This document shows positions 51,283 to 58,411 of a DNA stretch of 58,411 nucleotides, one piece after another. The stretch is from a virus. Where the stretch lies: positions 1-58,411 of IMG/VR virus record IMGVR_UViG_3300032285_002078. One strand, written 5' to 3'. The notes beneath the pieces are model-generated. The model made no database searches, was not told the origin of the DNA, and saw nothing but the letters and a program-made list of their open reading frames with translations. The position numbers and the translations under genes are program-made. Position 1 is the stretch's first letter. Each line of letters begins with the position of its first letter.

Positions 51283-52941
51283 TTAACCTAGTATAAGGGT
51301 CCAAATGTCCATAATTTCAGTTACTTCGTCTGTTGAGAGAACGGGACTAGTACCAATCATTGGAATCCATTTGCGCTGTATGTTGATATTGTTTCCGGAC
51401 GTTAAAAACCCGGTAGCAGCTACATCTATGTTGATGCTAATACCTGTAACAACCGATGTAACCAGTGTTGGGCTAGTAAATATCCCTGGAGTGGTACAAC
51501 TAACAAAATCGCCCACTGCGTATCCAGATGTAGTGTCTACATAAATTGTAGTGTCGCCAATATTGATATCTGCTGTAACAGCCGTTACAGTAACAGTAGT
51601 AGTATTAGAAACATCTGCATAAACTTCAGGTGTAATTGAAGTTGTATTATAGCGAATTGTTCCTATATCAGGAATTGTAGGACGTTGAGTTGTAGTTCCT
51701 ACAGGTATCGTCCATCCTGTTGTTCCTCCAAATTTAAAATATCCATTGCCTGTTGAAACAAATTGTAATGCTGTCGAGTCGTAGTGTGAAATTGTATTAT
51801 CTTTAATAGACAAGAAACTGTTAAAATTTAAACTACCAGTACCGCTAGGAATTAAATTAACATCATTAGTTGTAATATTATTGTTAATTGTATTCCCGCT
51901 AATTTTAATATTTCCTGCATTTAGTGTAGTAATATTAGCATCTGTTGTATTAAAATCTGTAGTTATTAAATTAGTAGCATAGACATTTTTCCACACTAGC
52001 GGAGTTATATCTTCCCCTAAATTATAAGCGCCGCCAATAATTGGAACTATATTGCTACCAACTTCAGCACCAAATGTAATTACATCTGTTGGGTCATTAC
52101 CTAATGTAATATCACCATCAAATGTAACATTTCCTGTAGCAGTGATAGAGCCATCTACATATAAATTAGTTTTACTAATGGTTATTGTGACTGTATCTAA
52201 CGGGTTTAAATTTACTAATTGATTTGTACTTGTAAAAATTATATAATAATCTTGTCCAAAATCTGCAAAAGGTCCTTGTACACTAGTTATAGTAGTACCT
52301 TTAATAAATTGTGTACGATTAGTAAAATATGATCCTACATCTAACTCACTAGCTTCCCAGCTGGTACGTGTAGCACGGAAATAATTTTCAGCTGTTGTAG
52401 TTGACAATAAAGGTTCGTCTGGAATCACCAGAGTAGCAATTACATTTGTTCCAAATACTAATCTACCGGTAGGATCAAATATGATATTTTGATTTATAAA
52501 TCCTGTTAATTCAGCACCAACAAAATTAAATTTATTTGTACTGCCTATACCATTGAATGTAATAATTGGATCCATGCCCTGATCAGGTGTGATATAGATA
52601 TTTTCATTTCGATAGTTAGCAATTTGATCCAGTGTGCCAGTACCGCCAAAAGTAAAATGAGCAATATCTGCTTGAGTTTCTACAATAAGATCTGTGGAAT
52701 AAACATCCCCAAATATATCTAATGCTCTAGTAGGAGAACTGGTATTAATTCCTACGAATTTATTATTGACATCAAAATACATTACATCCGTATCAAAAGC
52801 TAAATTTTCCCCGTTACGAAGTAAATTATCTGATAGTAATGGACCGCTTATACGTCCAAACTCTTTTCCTGGTGAAACGATAGGAGTAAGACCAAGCGGT
52901 GCTGTATTTGGTGAACCTTTTCTATTAATCTTTAAGGCCAT
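51283..52941 (-). CDS. Fibre-like virion protein (long paralogue)
   Basis: A 552-residue protein. After an N-terminal 30-residue extension it has RISGPLLSDNLLRNGENLAF and FVGINTSSPTRALDIFGDVY, matching the 352-residue gene. The stem includes ITATGNVTFDGDITLGNDPT and VGSNIVPIIGG. The C-terminal half differs (WTIPVGTTTQRPTIPDIGT, TEIMDIWTLILG). AAGGA precedes the ATG. Duplicates of a fibre stem with exchanged tips are plausible. Confidence 0.75.
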   Translation of the reverse strand: MALKINRKGSPNTAPLGLTPIVSPGKEFGRISGPLLSDNLLRNGENLAFDTDVMYFDVNNKFVGINTSSPTRALDIFGDVYSTDLIVETQADIAHFTFGGTGTLDQIANYRNENIYITPDQGMDPIITFNGIGSTNKFNFVGAELTGFINQNIIFDPTGRLVFGTNVIATLVIPDEPLLSTTTAENYFRATRTSWEASELDVGSYFTNRTQFIKGTTITSVQGPFADFGQDYYIIFTSTNQLVNLNPLDTVTITISKTNLYVDGSITATGNVTFDGDITLGNDPTDVITFGAEVGSNIVPIIGGAYNLGEDITPLVWKNVYATNLITTDFNTTDANITTLNAGNIKISGNTINNNITTNDVNLIPSGTGSLNFNSFLSIKDNTISHYDSTALQFVSTGNGYFKFGGTTGWTIPVGTTTQRPTIPDIGTIRYNTTSITPEVYADVSNTTTVTVTAVTADINIGDTTIYVDTTSGYAVGDFVSCTTPGIFTSPTLVTSVVTGISINIDVAATGFLTSGNNINIQRKWIPMIGTSPVLSTDEVTEIMDIWTLILG

Positions 52942-52952
52942 AATTTATGTCC

Positions 52953-53990
52953 TTATTGATCAAATCCATGCAATACTGTAACTGGTTTACCCGGTGGTAC
53001 AGGGCTACTAAATTGTAAGTACCATCCTGAACCTGTTTGACTGAGTTCTGCAATAGTGATAGCCGTTCCTGCAGTGATTGGTGATCCTGTAATTGGCTGG
53101 CTAATGTCAATACTGGTCAATGCACCTGTTGCGTCGTCAGTAGTATATGTTACCACCGTGGTAAGTGCTGGAATACCTGTCCCAGATACAGCGGCTCCAG
53201 TAATATCTACTGCTGGATAAATTGTGTGAATGCTTGTGATAGTTCCTGCTACTGTTTGGGCTCCAGTAGTAGTATTCACATAACTTACAGAAGTTGTGTT
53301 GCAAGCAGTTACAACTGCTTCTCCATTGTAGCCATACGGGGTCATTCCAGTTACTAATATAGTTTCACCTATTGAAAACGGTGCAGCGGGTTGTTCGGCA
53401 AATGTTAAAGTTGCAGTTGTGCTAGATCCGCTTGCACCAGTTGTTTGCAAACTGGTATTGAAATATAATCTAGTTGCAGTTACCAGTTCAGTTCTACTGA
53501 TTGTGCCGTAGTATGTTTCTGCACTAAATGTTGGATTTTGTTCGACTGTGTAGTTTGTGGTATGAAGTTGTATTACATTTTCTACAATTACTAATAAGTT
53601 AGATCCAGTCCACGTATATCCGCGTTGCGAAATATCGGGCGGTGCTGGATTTAAAGGACCAAAATAAACAGTATCGCCATCGCCGACTCCTAGTGTCTGC
53701 TGTGTAATTTGGCCTGACTCTCTATAACGTAATGCACGCCAAGTACTACCTTGATATACTTCGATATCAAATGTTGTTTCGTTGTAACGCATCATTCCAT
53801 TTTGCGGAACAACGGGCCTTTCGTTATCAGCATCCCCAAATCCGCCCGATGGCATAGCATCATCGCCTAGACCGTGGGGCAATTTCAATGCAGTACGAGA
53901 GTCCATTATTACAGACCCGTTAATATCAACATACAGCGAATTATCAAACACTGCTCTGCGATTTAATGTTAAGCGTCTCAGAAATCTCAT
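52953..53990 (-). CDS. Virion structural protein, unknown
   Basis: A 345-residue protein, MRFLRRLTLNRRAVFDNSLY. GTKxMMRYNETTFDIEVYQG-type and TYTVEQNPTFSAETYYGT segments, Thr/Ser-rich beta repeats, and a FSIGETILVTGMTPYGYNGE segment resemble the modular repeats of the giant fibre. Its ATG shares one base with the stop of the small gene upstream (TAATG), so the two are coupled. No catalytic motif. Confidence 0.7.
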   Translation of the reverse strand: MRFLRRLTLNRRAVFDNSLYVDINGSVIMDSRTALKLPHGLGDDAMPSGGFGDADNERPVVPQNGMMRYNETTFDIEVYQGSTWRALRYRESGQITQQTLGVGDGDTVYFGPLNPAPPDISQRGYTWTGSNLLVIVENVIQLHTTNYTVEQNPTFSAETYYGTISRTELVTATRLYFNTSLQTTGASGSSTTATLTFAEQPAAPFSIGETILVTGMTPYGYNGEAVVTACNTTSVSYVNTTTGAQTVAGTITSIHTIYPAVDITGAAVSGTGIPALTTVVTYTTDDATGALTSIDISQPITGSPITAGTAITIAELSQTGSGWYLQFSSPVPPGKPVTVLHGFDQ

Positions 53991-54343
53991 TATACCACCA
54001 ATGTACTAACTGTAACTGCTAATTGATTTTCGCCATCTGATACTGCAACAATAATATCGCCATCAGACAAAATTAATTTTTCTTGATCTAAACTTAAAGT
54101 TTCGCCTGCTGAAATTGGCAGAGAATTAACTATGGTATGCTTTGCTAATACGCCAAAAGTTGGAGCTACATCAGTTTCGGCAGCCGGGATAGCATACAAT
54201 GTTATAGTGTAAATATTATCAACAGGGTTTAATTCGTTAAATGGATTAATGTTACAAATTATTATGCTAGTGATAGCATTGTCGCCGCTACTTTCAAATA
54301 CTAGTGTATTTGAGTTGTTTACTAATGTGTTTTGAATTGCCAT
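53990..54343 (-). CDS. Small virion protein, unknown
   Basis: A 117-residue beta-rich protein (NNSNTLVFESSGDNAITSII, FGVLAKHTIVNSLPISAGE, LEKLILSDGDIIVAVSDGE-like). Same size class and strand pattern as the 109-residue protein at 49769. AAGGAAA precedes the ATG. Probably a fibre-base or decoration subunit. Confidence 0.66.
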   Translation of the reverse strand: MAIQNTLVNNSNTLVFESSGDNAITSIIICNINPFNELNPVDNIYTITLYAIPAAETDVAPTFGVLAKHTIVNSLPISAGETLSLDQEKLILSDGDIIVAVSDGENQLAVTVSTLVV

Positions 54344-54352
54344 ATTCTTTCC

Positions 54353-55408
54353 TTATAGCACTATACTTAGTAGTACAGCACGATTCTTACTTACTAATTC
54401 GTCTACATTGTTAGTCATACCAAGTGTACTTGTATTCTTAAAAAACAATCCAGTTTTACCAGCACCTATATTTAAAGTATTTGAAAATAATTGTGTTTTT
54501 GTAGCAGATAATACCGGAAACGTTGATTGATTTGATAAATTTAAAAACGAATTAATTTCAACATTATTGTTATTTGCAAGTAACACTAAATTGTTACTAG
54601 ATGTATTGTTAATAGAATCGTTAAGGATGTTTACATTATTAACGCTTAATCCGTTTTGACTCAATGTTGCTACAATGTGTTGATTATTGAGTATTCCCGG
54701 ATGCCCAACAAAAAATTGTATGTTGCTACCAAAGGCTTGAATTTTACTATCTTCGTTACCTGGGGCAGCAGTTGGTGGAAAATATAATCTATCAACAGTA
54801 GCAACACCCTGTGATGCTGTTACATAACTTGTAATTGATTTCCAATTTGGGATATTGTTGTCATCGTCTGGTACGTGTATATGATAATCATCATTGGTAC
54901 CGCCGTTGGCAATACGTAACATACCGTTTTTACTTTTTAAATCAAATATAAAATTAGCAGTACGATCATTAACAATGCTTGCTAAATTCAATCCGGTAAC
55001 AGTGTCAGATGCCGCAGTTTTTAAAACAAATGCACCATGTACTTCAGAATCAGTAGCACCATCATAGTACGATACTTTCTCGTCAAATACTAGCTGTGCA
55101 TTTCCATTAGGATGGGCACCACGCTCAATTTCAATGCCTGATCGTTTGTTATTTTGTGCATCTGCAACAATTCCCCAATCTGGATAAACCGCACTGGGAT
55201 TAGTATTGCCGCCACCTTTGTTAAGAGTTATAAGACGATCTTCGATGTATAGTTGGGAAGTATTAACAGATGTAGTGTTACCTTGAACTACTAAATCACC
55301 AGTGATATAAGTAGTACCAGCATCAGAACCAGTATCCAACGTAATGGTTCCATTGTAACCCGTTTGGATTCTGTAATTACTTTGACTGACTTTTAATACT
55401 CTTGACAT
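54353..55408 (-). CDS. Fibre-like virion protein
   Basis: A 351-residue protein, MSRVLKVSQSNYRIQTGYNG. GDLVVQGNTTSVNTSQLYIE and DRLITLNKGGGN are segments seen in phage fibre stems. KSGIEIERGAHPNGNAQLVF-type and DDYHIHVPDDDNNIPNWKS segments follow. The Asn-rich C-terminal half (NDSINNTSSNNLVLLANNNN) is low complexity. AAGGA precedes the ATG and a GCTAAATA late-like box is 45 bases upstream. Confidence 0.75.
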   Translation of the reverse strand: MSRVLKVSQSNYRIQTGYNGTITLDTGSDAGTTYITGDLVVQGNTTSVNTSQLYIEDRLITLNKGGGNTNPSAVYPDWGIVADAQNNKRSGIEIERGAHPNGNAQLVFDEKVSYYDGATDSEVHGAFVLKTAASDTVTGLNLASIVNDRTANFIFDLKSKNGMLRIANGGTNDDYHIHVPDDDNNIPNWKSITSYVTASQGVATVDRLYFPPTAAPGNEDSKIQAFGSNIQFFVGHPGILNNQHIVATLSQNGLSVNNVNILNDSINNTSSNNLVLLANNNNVEINSFLNLSNQSTFPVLSATKTQLFSNTLNIGAGKTGLFFKNTSTLGMTNNVDELVSKNRAVLLSIVL

Positions 55409-55452
55409 TTATTATCCTTAAGTTTAGAATCAAACTTCTTAAGCTATTACAG

Positions 55453-55460
55453 TATTTAGC
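55453..55460 (-). promoter_or_regulatory. Late promoter-like box
   Basis: Minus-strand GCTAAATA, 7 of 8 matches, 44 bases before the ATG at 55408. Confidence 0.5.
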
Positions 55461-55494
55461 AGATACAGAAAAAGCGAACGGCTGTGTATGCAGA

Positions 55495-55502
55495 GTTAAA
55501 TA
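55495..55502 (+). promoter_or_regulatory. Late promoter-like box for the glycosyltransferase pair
   Basis: Plus-strand GTTAAATA, 7 of 8 matches, 25 bases before the ATG at 55528; AGGAAC is the ribosome-binding site. It is back-to-back with the minus-strand box. Confidence 0.45.
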
Positions 55503-55527
55503 ACTGCACATTTAATTCAGGAACACT

Positions 55528-56202
55528 ATGAAATTAGTCTTTTGCATACCAGGAAATACGTTTAGTAAGGCATTTTTAATCAGCTGGACTCAAACACTTC
55601 AATGGTGCCACGATAATGACATTAGTTATGATGTCAGCATCACATATATTCCAATCATATATCATGCTCGAAATATGCTAATGGGCGGTACTAGATATAC
55701 ACCCCGAACATTTAAACCGTTCAATGGAGCAATTGATTACGATTGGATTATTTGGATAGACAGCGATCAAACTTGGGATCCAAGCGACATTGAACAGCTA
55801 ATTTCAAATCCTGAACATAAAGTTGTTACGGGCATGGTATTAATGTATGACAACGAGCATTTTAATGTTAGCACCTACGACGATACTTCTTATGATAAAC
55901 GTAGATGGTTAACCAGAGAAGATGTTGATATAGGCGGTGAAAGATTTACTACACCTGAATGTGGTATGGGATTTATGGCTGTGCAAAAAGGTGTTTTTGA
56001 ACAGTTAGAATATCCTTGGTTCTTCCCTATGCCGCACGACGAAGAAGAAGTATTATGGTTTGAAGCAGAAGACGGCAGTTTTTGTAATAGGATAACAGAA
56101 TTAGGAATTGAGATTTGGGTTGATCCAAAATTACAAATTGGACACGAAAAACACAGAATACTCACTGCGGAGTTACCACTTGGACTTACAAAACCAGCAT
56201 GA
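55528..56202 (+). CDS. Glycosyltransferase, GT-A fold
   Basis: A 224-residue enzyme. KLVFCIPGNTFSKAFLISW is the first nucleotide-binding strand and IIYHARNMLMGGTRY is the donor region. IWIDSDQTW has D78 and D80 as the metal-binding DxD motif. ECGMGFMAVQKGVFEQL and the C-terminal IGHEKH are typical acceptor-side segments of GT-A enzymes. It overlaps the GT25-like gene by four bases. The sugar donor and acceptor are unknown. Confidence 0.82.
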   Translation: MKLVFCIPGNTFSKAFLISWTQTLQWCHDNDISYDVSITYIPIIYHARNMLMGGTRYTPRTFKPFNGAIDYDWIIWIDSDQTWDPSDIEQLISNPEHKVVTGMVLMYDNEHFNVSTYDDTSYDKRRWLTREDVDIGGERFTTPECGMGFMAVQKGVFEQLEYPWFFPMPHDEEEVLWFEAEDGSFCNRITELGIEIWVDPKLQIGHEKHRILTAELPLGLTKPA

Positions 56203-56783
56203 ACCCAAAGACTTATTTGATAGTATTAGAAAAACATCCACCCAGTGAACAGTTGGCTGCCGAGTGTTTAATCAGTGCTAAAAAGTTTAATTGGGATGTG
56301 GAAATATTTCCTGCGGTTAATGGAAATACTATTACTGAACAAACTTGGTTAGACTATGGTTTAAAAATTTCAGGGCACAGGCCTGCAGATTCAAAATACA
56401 AAGGAACACAAGGTTGTTTTTTAAGTCATTGGACATTATGGAATCGTTGTGTCGATCTTAATACTCCTGTTGTTATATTGGAACAAGATGCTGTGATAGA
56501 AGGCTATTATCCAACTATTCCAGAAACCAACGGTGTTATTAAATTACATCCAGTATATAATGTAGAAGAAGATACCATTTCTGGTACGTGGACATCGTCA
56601 ACTCATGCTTATTATATTGAGCCAAAGACTGCTAAACATGTTATTGAATTTGTAAAAAATAACGGATGGATGGCAGTTGATGTATTACTTGGCAGTAATG
56701 TTGTGGACATTTATCACACCAATCCTGTACTGGTTAATCGACAAAACAAGTTTTCCACAACTATAAATCTTCCTAGTCAATAA
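56199..56783 (+). CDS. Glycosyltransferase GT25-like
   Basis: A 194-residue protein of the LPS/collagen-type GT25 family. TQGCFLSHWTLWNRCVDL (residues 70-87) is the family's G-CFLSH signature and PVVILEQDAVIEG (E95, D97) is the DxD-type region, with one D replaced by Q. SSTHAYYIEPKTAKHVIEF follows. GT25 enzymes transfer galactose or glucose to LPS or hydroxylysine. It is coupled to the GT-A gene and followed by a strong terminator. Confidence 0.82.
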   Translation: MNPKTYLIVLEKHPPSEQLAAECLISAKKFNWDVEIFPAVNGNTITEQTWLDYGLKISGHRPADSKYKGTQGCFLSHWTLWNRCVDLNTPVVILEQDAVIEGYYPTIPETNGVIKLHPVYNVEEDTISGTWTSSTHAYYIEPKTAKHVIEFVKNNGWMAVDVLLGSNVVDIYHTNPVLVNRQNKFSTTINLPSQ

Positions 56784-56807
56784 AAAAGGACCCGAAGGTC
56801 CTTTTTG
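56782..56807. terminator. Bidirectional terminator
   Basis: AAAAAAGGACC-CGAA-GGTCCTTTTT hairpin between the convergent GT25 gene (plus) and virion gene (minus). Confidence 0.9.
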
Positions 56808-56819
56808 TTTGATTGCTTA

Positions 56820-58211
56820 TTAAGCATTATCAATTTTTACATAACCAGTTGTTGGACCTGTTAATCTCCATGGTGCGGCAGCACCAGTGATAAACACCCA
56901 CTGACCAGCACCTGGGCTTCCAAAGCCACTAGTTTTCTGTGTAAGTGTAGCTCTATGTCCTGTTAGTTTAGTAACATAATATGTTGCACCAAACTCGTCA
57001 GTTGCAACAAGATTGGCATCACCGTCTGCTGACACTGCGGATGCTTTTAACTTAACAGTGGCTACAGCATTACTACCTTTTACTTTGTAACGACGTGTAG
57101 ATACTTGACGAATAATGTCAACAGTACCAACAGTTGAACCAATTTGAGCTGTCATTAAAATAGCATTTTCTTGATTGTTGTTTGAACCAATTAAGCCACT
57201 GTCTGTTGTTAGAACAATGGTACCAGTAGCACGAGTTTCACTGTGGTCAACAATAGTAGATGCAAATGTAACTGGTTCTACACCAGTATATCCAGAACCT
57301 TTTTGTGTTACTGCAATAGTCTTAACACCGTAGTAAATGTCAAGAGTTGCATTAGTGCCTGTTCCAGAAACGTTAGTTACCGCTTGAGAGGCAGCATCAA
57401 CTACTGTATAGTCGCCTTGGTATCCAGTTACAACTTCAACTGCTTCAATACCATATGTAAATGTTACTGTTCCACCAGACGCATTGTTATCATTTACTGG
57501 ATCATTTGTTGGGCCGTTATAGTCACCGTCACCACGTGTGTTGTAACTTGGGTTTGTTGGGTTAGGTGTATTATTACCACCAACAATAGTTTGCGGACCT
57601 ATTGGTGCTAGATCTAATGGGCCGCCGCCGTACGTGCCATCCCATACACCATAACTACCAGCTCCGCCTTTTGCTAGTCCAGTTAAACGGTGGCCGCCTA
57701 CACCACCAATTGTTACACTTTTAAGAATAGTAGGACTTGTCCAGTTTCCCTGAACTTTGTCGTCCCATACTACCCATTCGCCGCCATCCCAGTTTGTACC
57801 TGAAGTAGCATAATTTACAGTGATATCTACAACTTTTAATTTTGTAACACGGAATCTTGCTTTTGTACCAGTACCTGTAGTACCTTCAACAATATCACCA
57901 ATTTGATAACCTGTACCTTTAAGGTTAGGTACGGCATGAACTGCTTGAACATGACTTACTGTGGCAACAGCTGATACGCCACCTGGAATAGTAGGCGGTG
58001 CTATTGAGATTGTTGGAATTCTTTCCAAGTATGCACCGCTACCGTACGATGTATCAGCTACTGATGCACCAAATGTAACTCCTGCAAAACCTTCACCGCC
58101 GATACGGTCATCAGCGTAGTTTTGATTATTTGAATTATTACCACCAACTTGGTTACCACCAACACCTATGTTGCGGTTACCAAAATATTTTTTATTTAGA
58201 GGACGTCCCAT
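56820..58211 (-). CDS. Virion structural protein
   Basis: A 463-residue protein, MGRPLNKKYFGNRNIGVGGN. The N-terminal NxxIGG-rich part leads to beta repeats (KGTGYQIGDIVEGTTGTGT, GTYGGGPLDLAPIGPQTIVG, KGSGYTGVEPVTFAS). NYADDRIGGEG and Gly/Asn-rich linkers are characteristic of fibre-like proteins in marine T4-like phages. AAGGAG precedes the ATG. A weak ACTAAATA box lies about 90 bases upstream. No enzymatic motif. Confidence 0.76.
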   Translation of the reverse strand: MGRPLNKKYFGNRNIGVGGNQVGGNNSNNQNYADDRIGGEGFAGVTFGASVADTSYGSGAYLERIPTISIAPPTIPGGVSAVATVSHVQAVHAVPNLKGTGYQIGDIVEGTTGTGTKARFRVTKLKVVDITVNYATSGTNWDGGEWVVWDDKVQGNWTSPTILKSVTIGGVGGHRLTGLAKGGAGSYGVWDGTYGGGPLDLAPIGPQTIVGGNNTPNPTNPSYNTRGDGDYNGPTNDPVNDNNASGGTVTFTYGIEAVEVVTGYQGDYTVVDAASQAVTNVSGTGTNATLDIYYGVKTIAVTQKGSGYTGVEPVTFASTIVDHSETRATGTIVLTTDSGLIGSNNNQENAILMTAQIGSTVGTVDIIRQVSTRRYKVKGSNAVATVKLKASAVSADGDANLVATDEFGATYYVTKLTGHRATLTQKTSGFGSPGAGQWVFITGAAAPWRLTGPTTGYVKIDNA

Positions 58212-58299
58212 TTTATTTTCTCCTTAAGAAATAATGGCGTTCTAGGCCATACGCGGTTGGATTTCCGCATAAAACTTACCCTGCGTAAGTTGTACTGTG

Positions 58300-58307
58300 T
58301 ATTTAGT
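58300..58307 (-). promoter_or_regulatory. Weak late promoter-like box
   Basis: Minus-strand ACTAAATA, 6 of 8 matches, about 90 bases upstream of the ATG at 58211 and just downstream of a terminator. Confidence 0.3.
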
Positions 58308-58312
58308 TGATA

Positions 58313-58341
58313 ATGAAAAAGGGCTCCGAAGAGCCCTTTGA
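58313..58341 (-). terminator. Rho-independent terminator
   Basis: Minus-strand AGGGCTCTTCGGAGCCCT hairpin with TTCG loop followed by TTTTT. It ends the transcript of the truncated gene at the right edge. Confidence 0.88.
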
Positions 58342-58367
58342 TTTTGTTTACAAACTTTAGGTTTGAA

Positions 58368-58411
58368 TTAGCTGAACTTAACGTTAGCGGCTGTAATAGC
58401 AACTTTACCTA
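58368..58411 (-). CDS. 3' end of a gene cut by the window edge
   Basis: The last 13 codons before the TAA, GKVAITAANVKFS, are visible. The short strand pattern resembles the ends of small virion proteins, but nothing more can be said. A strong terminator lies 27 bases downstream of the stop. Confidence 0.55.
   Translation of the reverse strand, partial: GKVAITAANVKFS

Noticed and set aside
1-58411. CRISPR array, integrase/att sites or insertion sequence
   Set aside because: No spaced direct repeats of CRISPR type, no integrase or transposase, and no terminal inverted repeats were seen; the window reads as a lytic phage late region.

Overview
The window is a late-gene segment of an AT-rich genome from a T4-like myovirus (Straboviridae/Kyanoviridae grade). 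The diagnostic set is a large terminase (gp17), small terminase (gp16), tail sheath (gp18), tail tube (gp19), neck proteins (gp13-, gp14- and gp15-like), the head-completion nuclease gp4, UvsX recombinase and the gp32 single-stranded-DNA-binding protein. The many fibre-like proteins and 2-oxoglutarate/Fe(II) oxygenases resemble those of aquatic T4-like phages (cyanophages, pelagiphages). No photosynthesis genes or tRNAs are seen, and the host cannot be named from this window.

Layout, left to right. Positions 1-2068 hold recombination genes on the minus strand: uvsX (cut by the window edge), a 62-residue protein and gene 32 with a structured leader. Positions 2232-17557 are a minus-strand packaging and tail block: gp13-like neck, dNMP kinase, gp18, gp19, a tube-like protein, a small protein, gp4, gp16, two unknown proteins, gp17 and two large low-complexity proteins. 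A plus-strand HNH gene sits inside this block. Positions 17598-20943 carry gp14-like, gp15-like and a Nudix hydrolase on the plus strand. Positions 20991-27182 hold a large virion protein and three fibre genes built from the same repeat. Positions 27275-33054 are a modification island: a HAD-fold protein without its catalytic aspartates, four 2OG-Fe(II) oxygenases, a NodU/TobZ-type carbamoyltransferase and a GT9-type glycosyltransferase. Positions 33056-55408 are an adhesin and fibre block with two cysteine/glycine-rich paralogues, a 2840-residue fibre and its 1211-residue paralogue, and many small virion proteins. Positions 55528-56783 carry two glycosyltransferases. Another virion protein and a truncated gene end the window.

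Two promoter classes can be read directly. A T4-type late box (consensus GATAAATA) precedes most structural units. In several cases it lies only 4-6 bases from the ATG, which predicts leaderless transcripts. Sigma-70-type promoters precede the dNMP kinase, the HAD-like gene and the plus-strand oxygenase run, suggesting that these accessory genes are made early. Six hairpin terminators with T tracts are clear, three of them bidirectional between convergent genes.

The most interesting points are the leaderless late-promoter architecture, the palindromic divergent late promoter separating gp13 from gp14/15, the oxygenase/carbamoyltransferase/glycosyltransferase island next to two adhesin-like proteins with 45 cysteines each, the apparent pseudo-phosphatase, and the nested insertions in the giant fibre. 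All functions are inferred from sequence reading alone.
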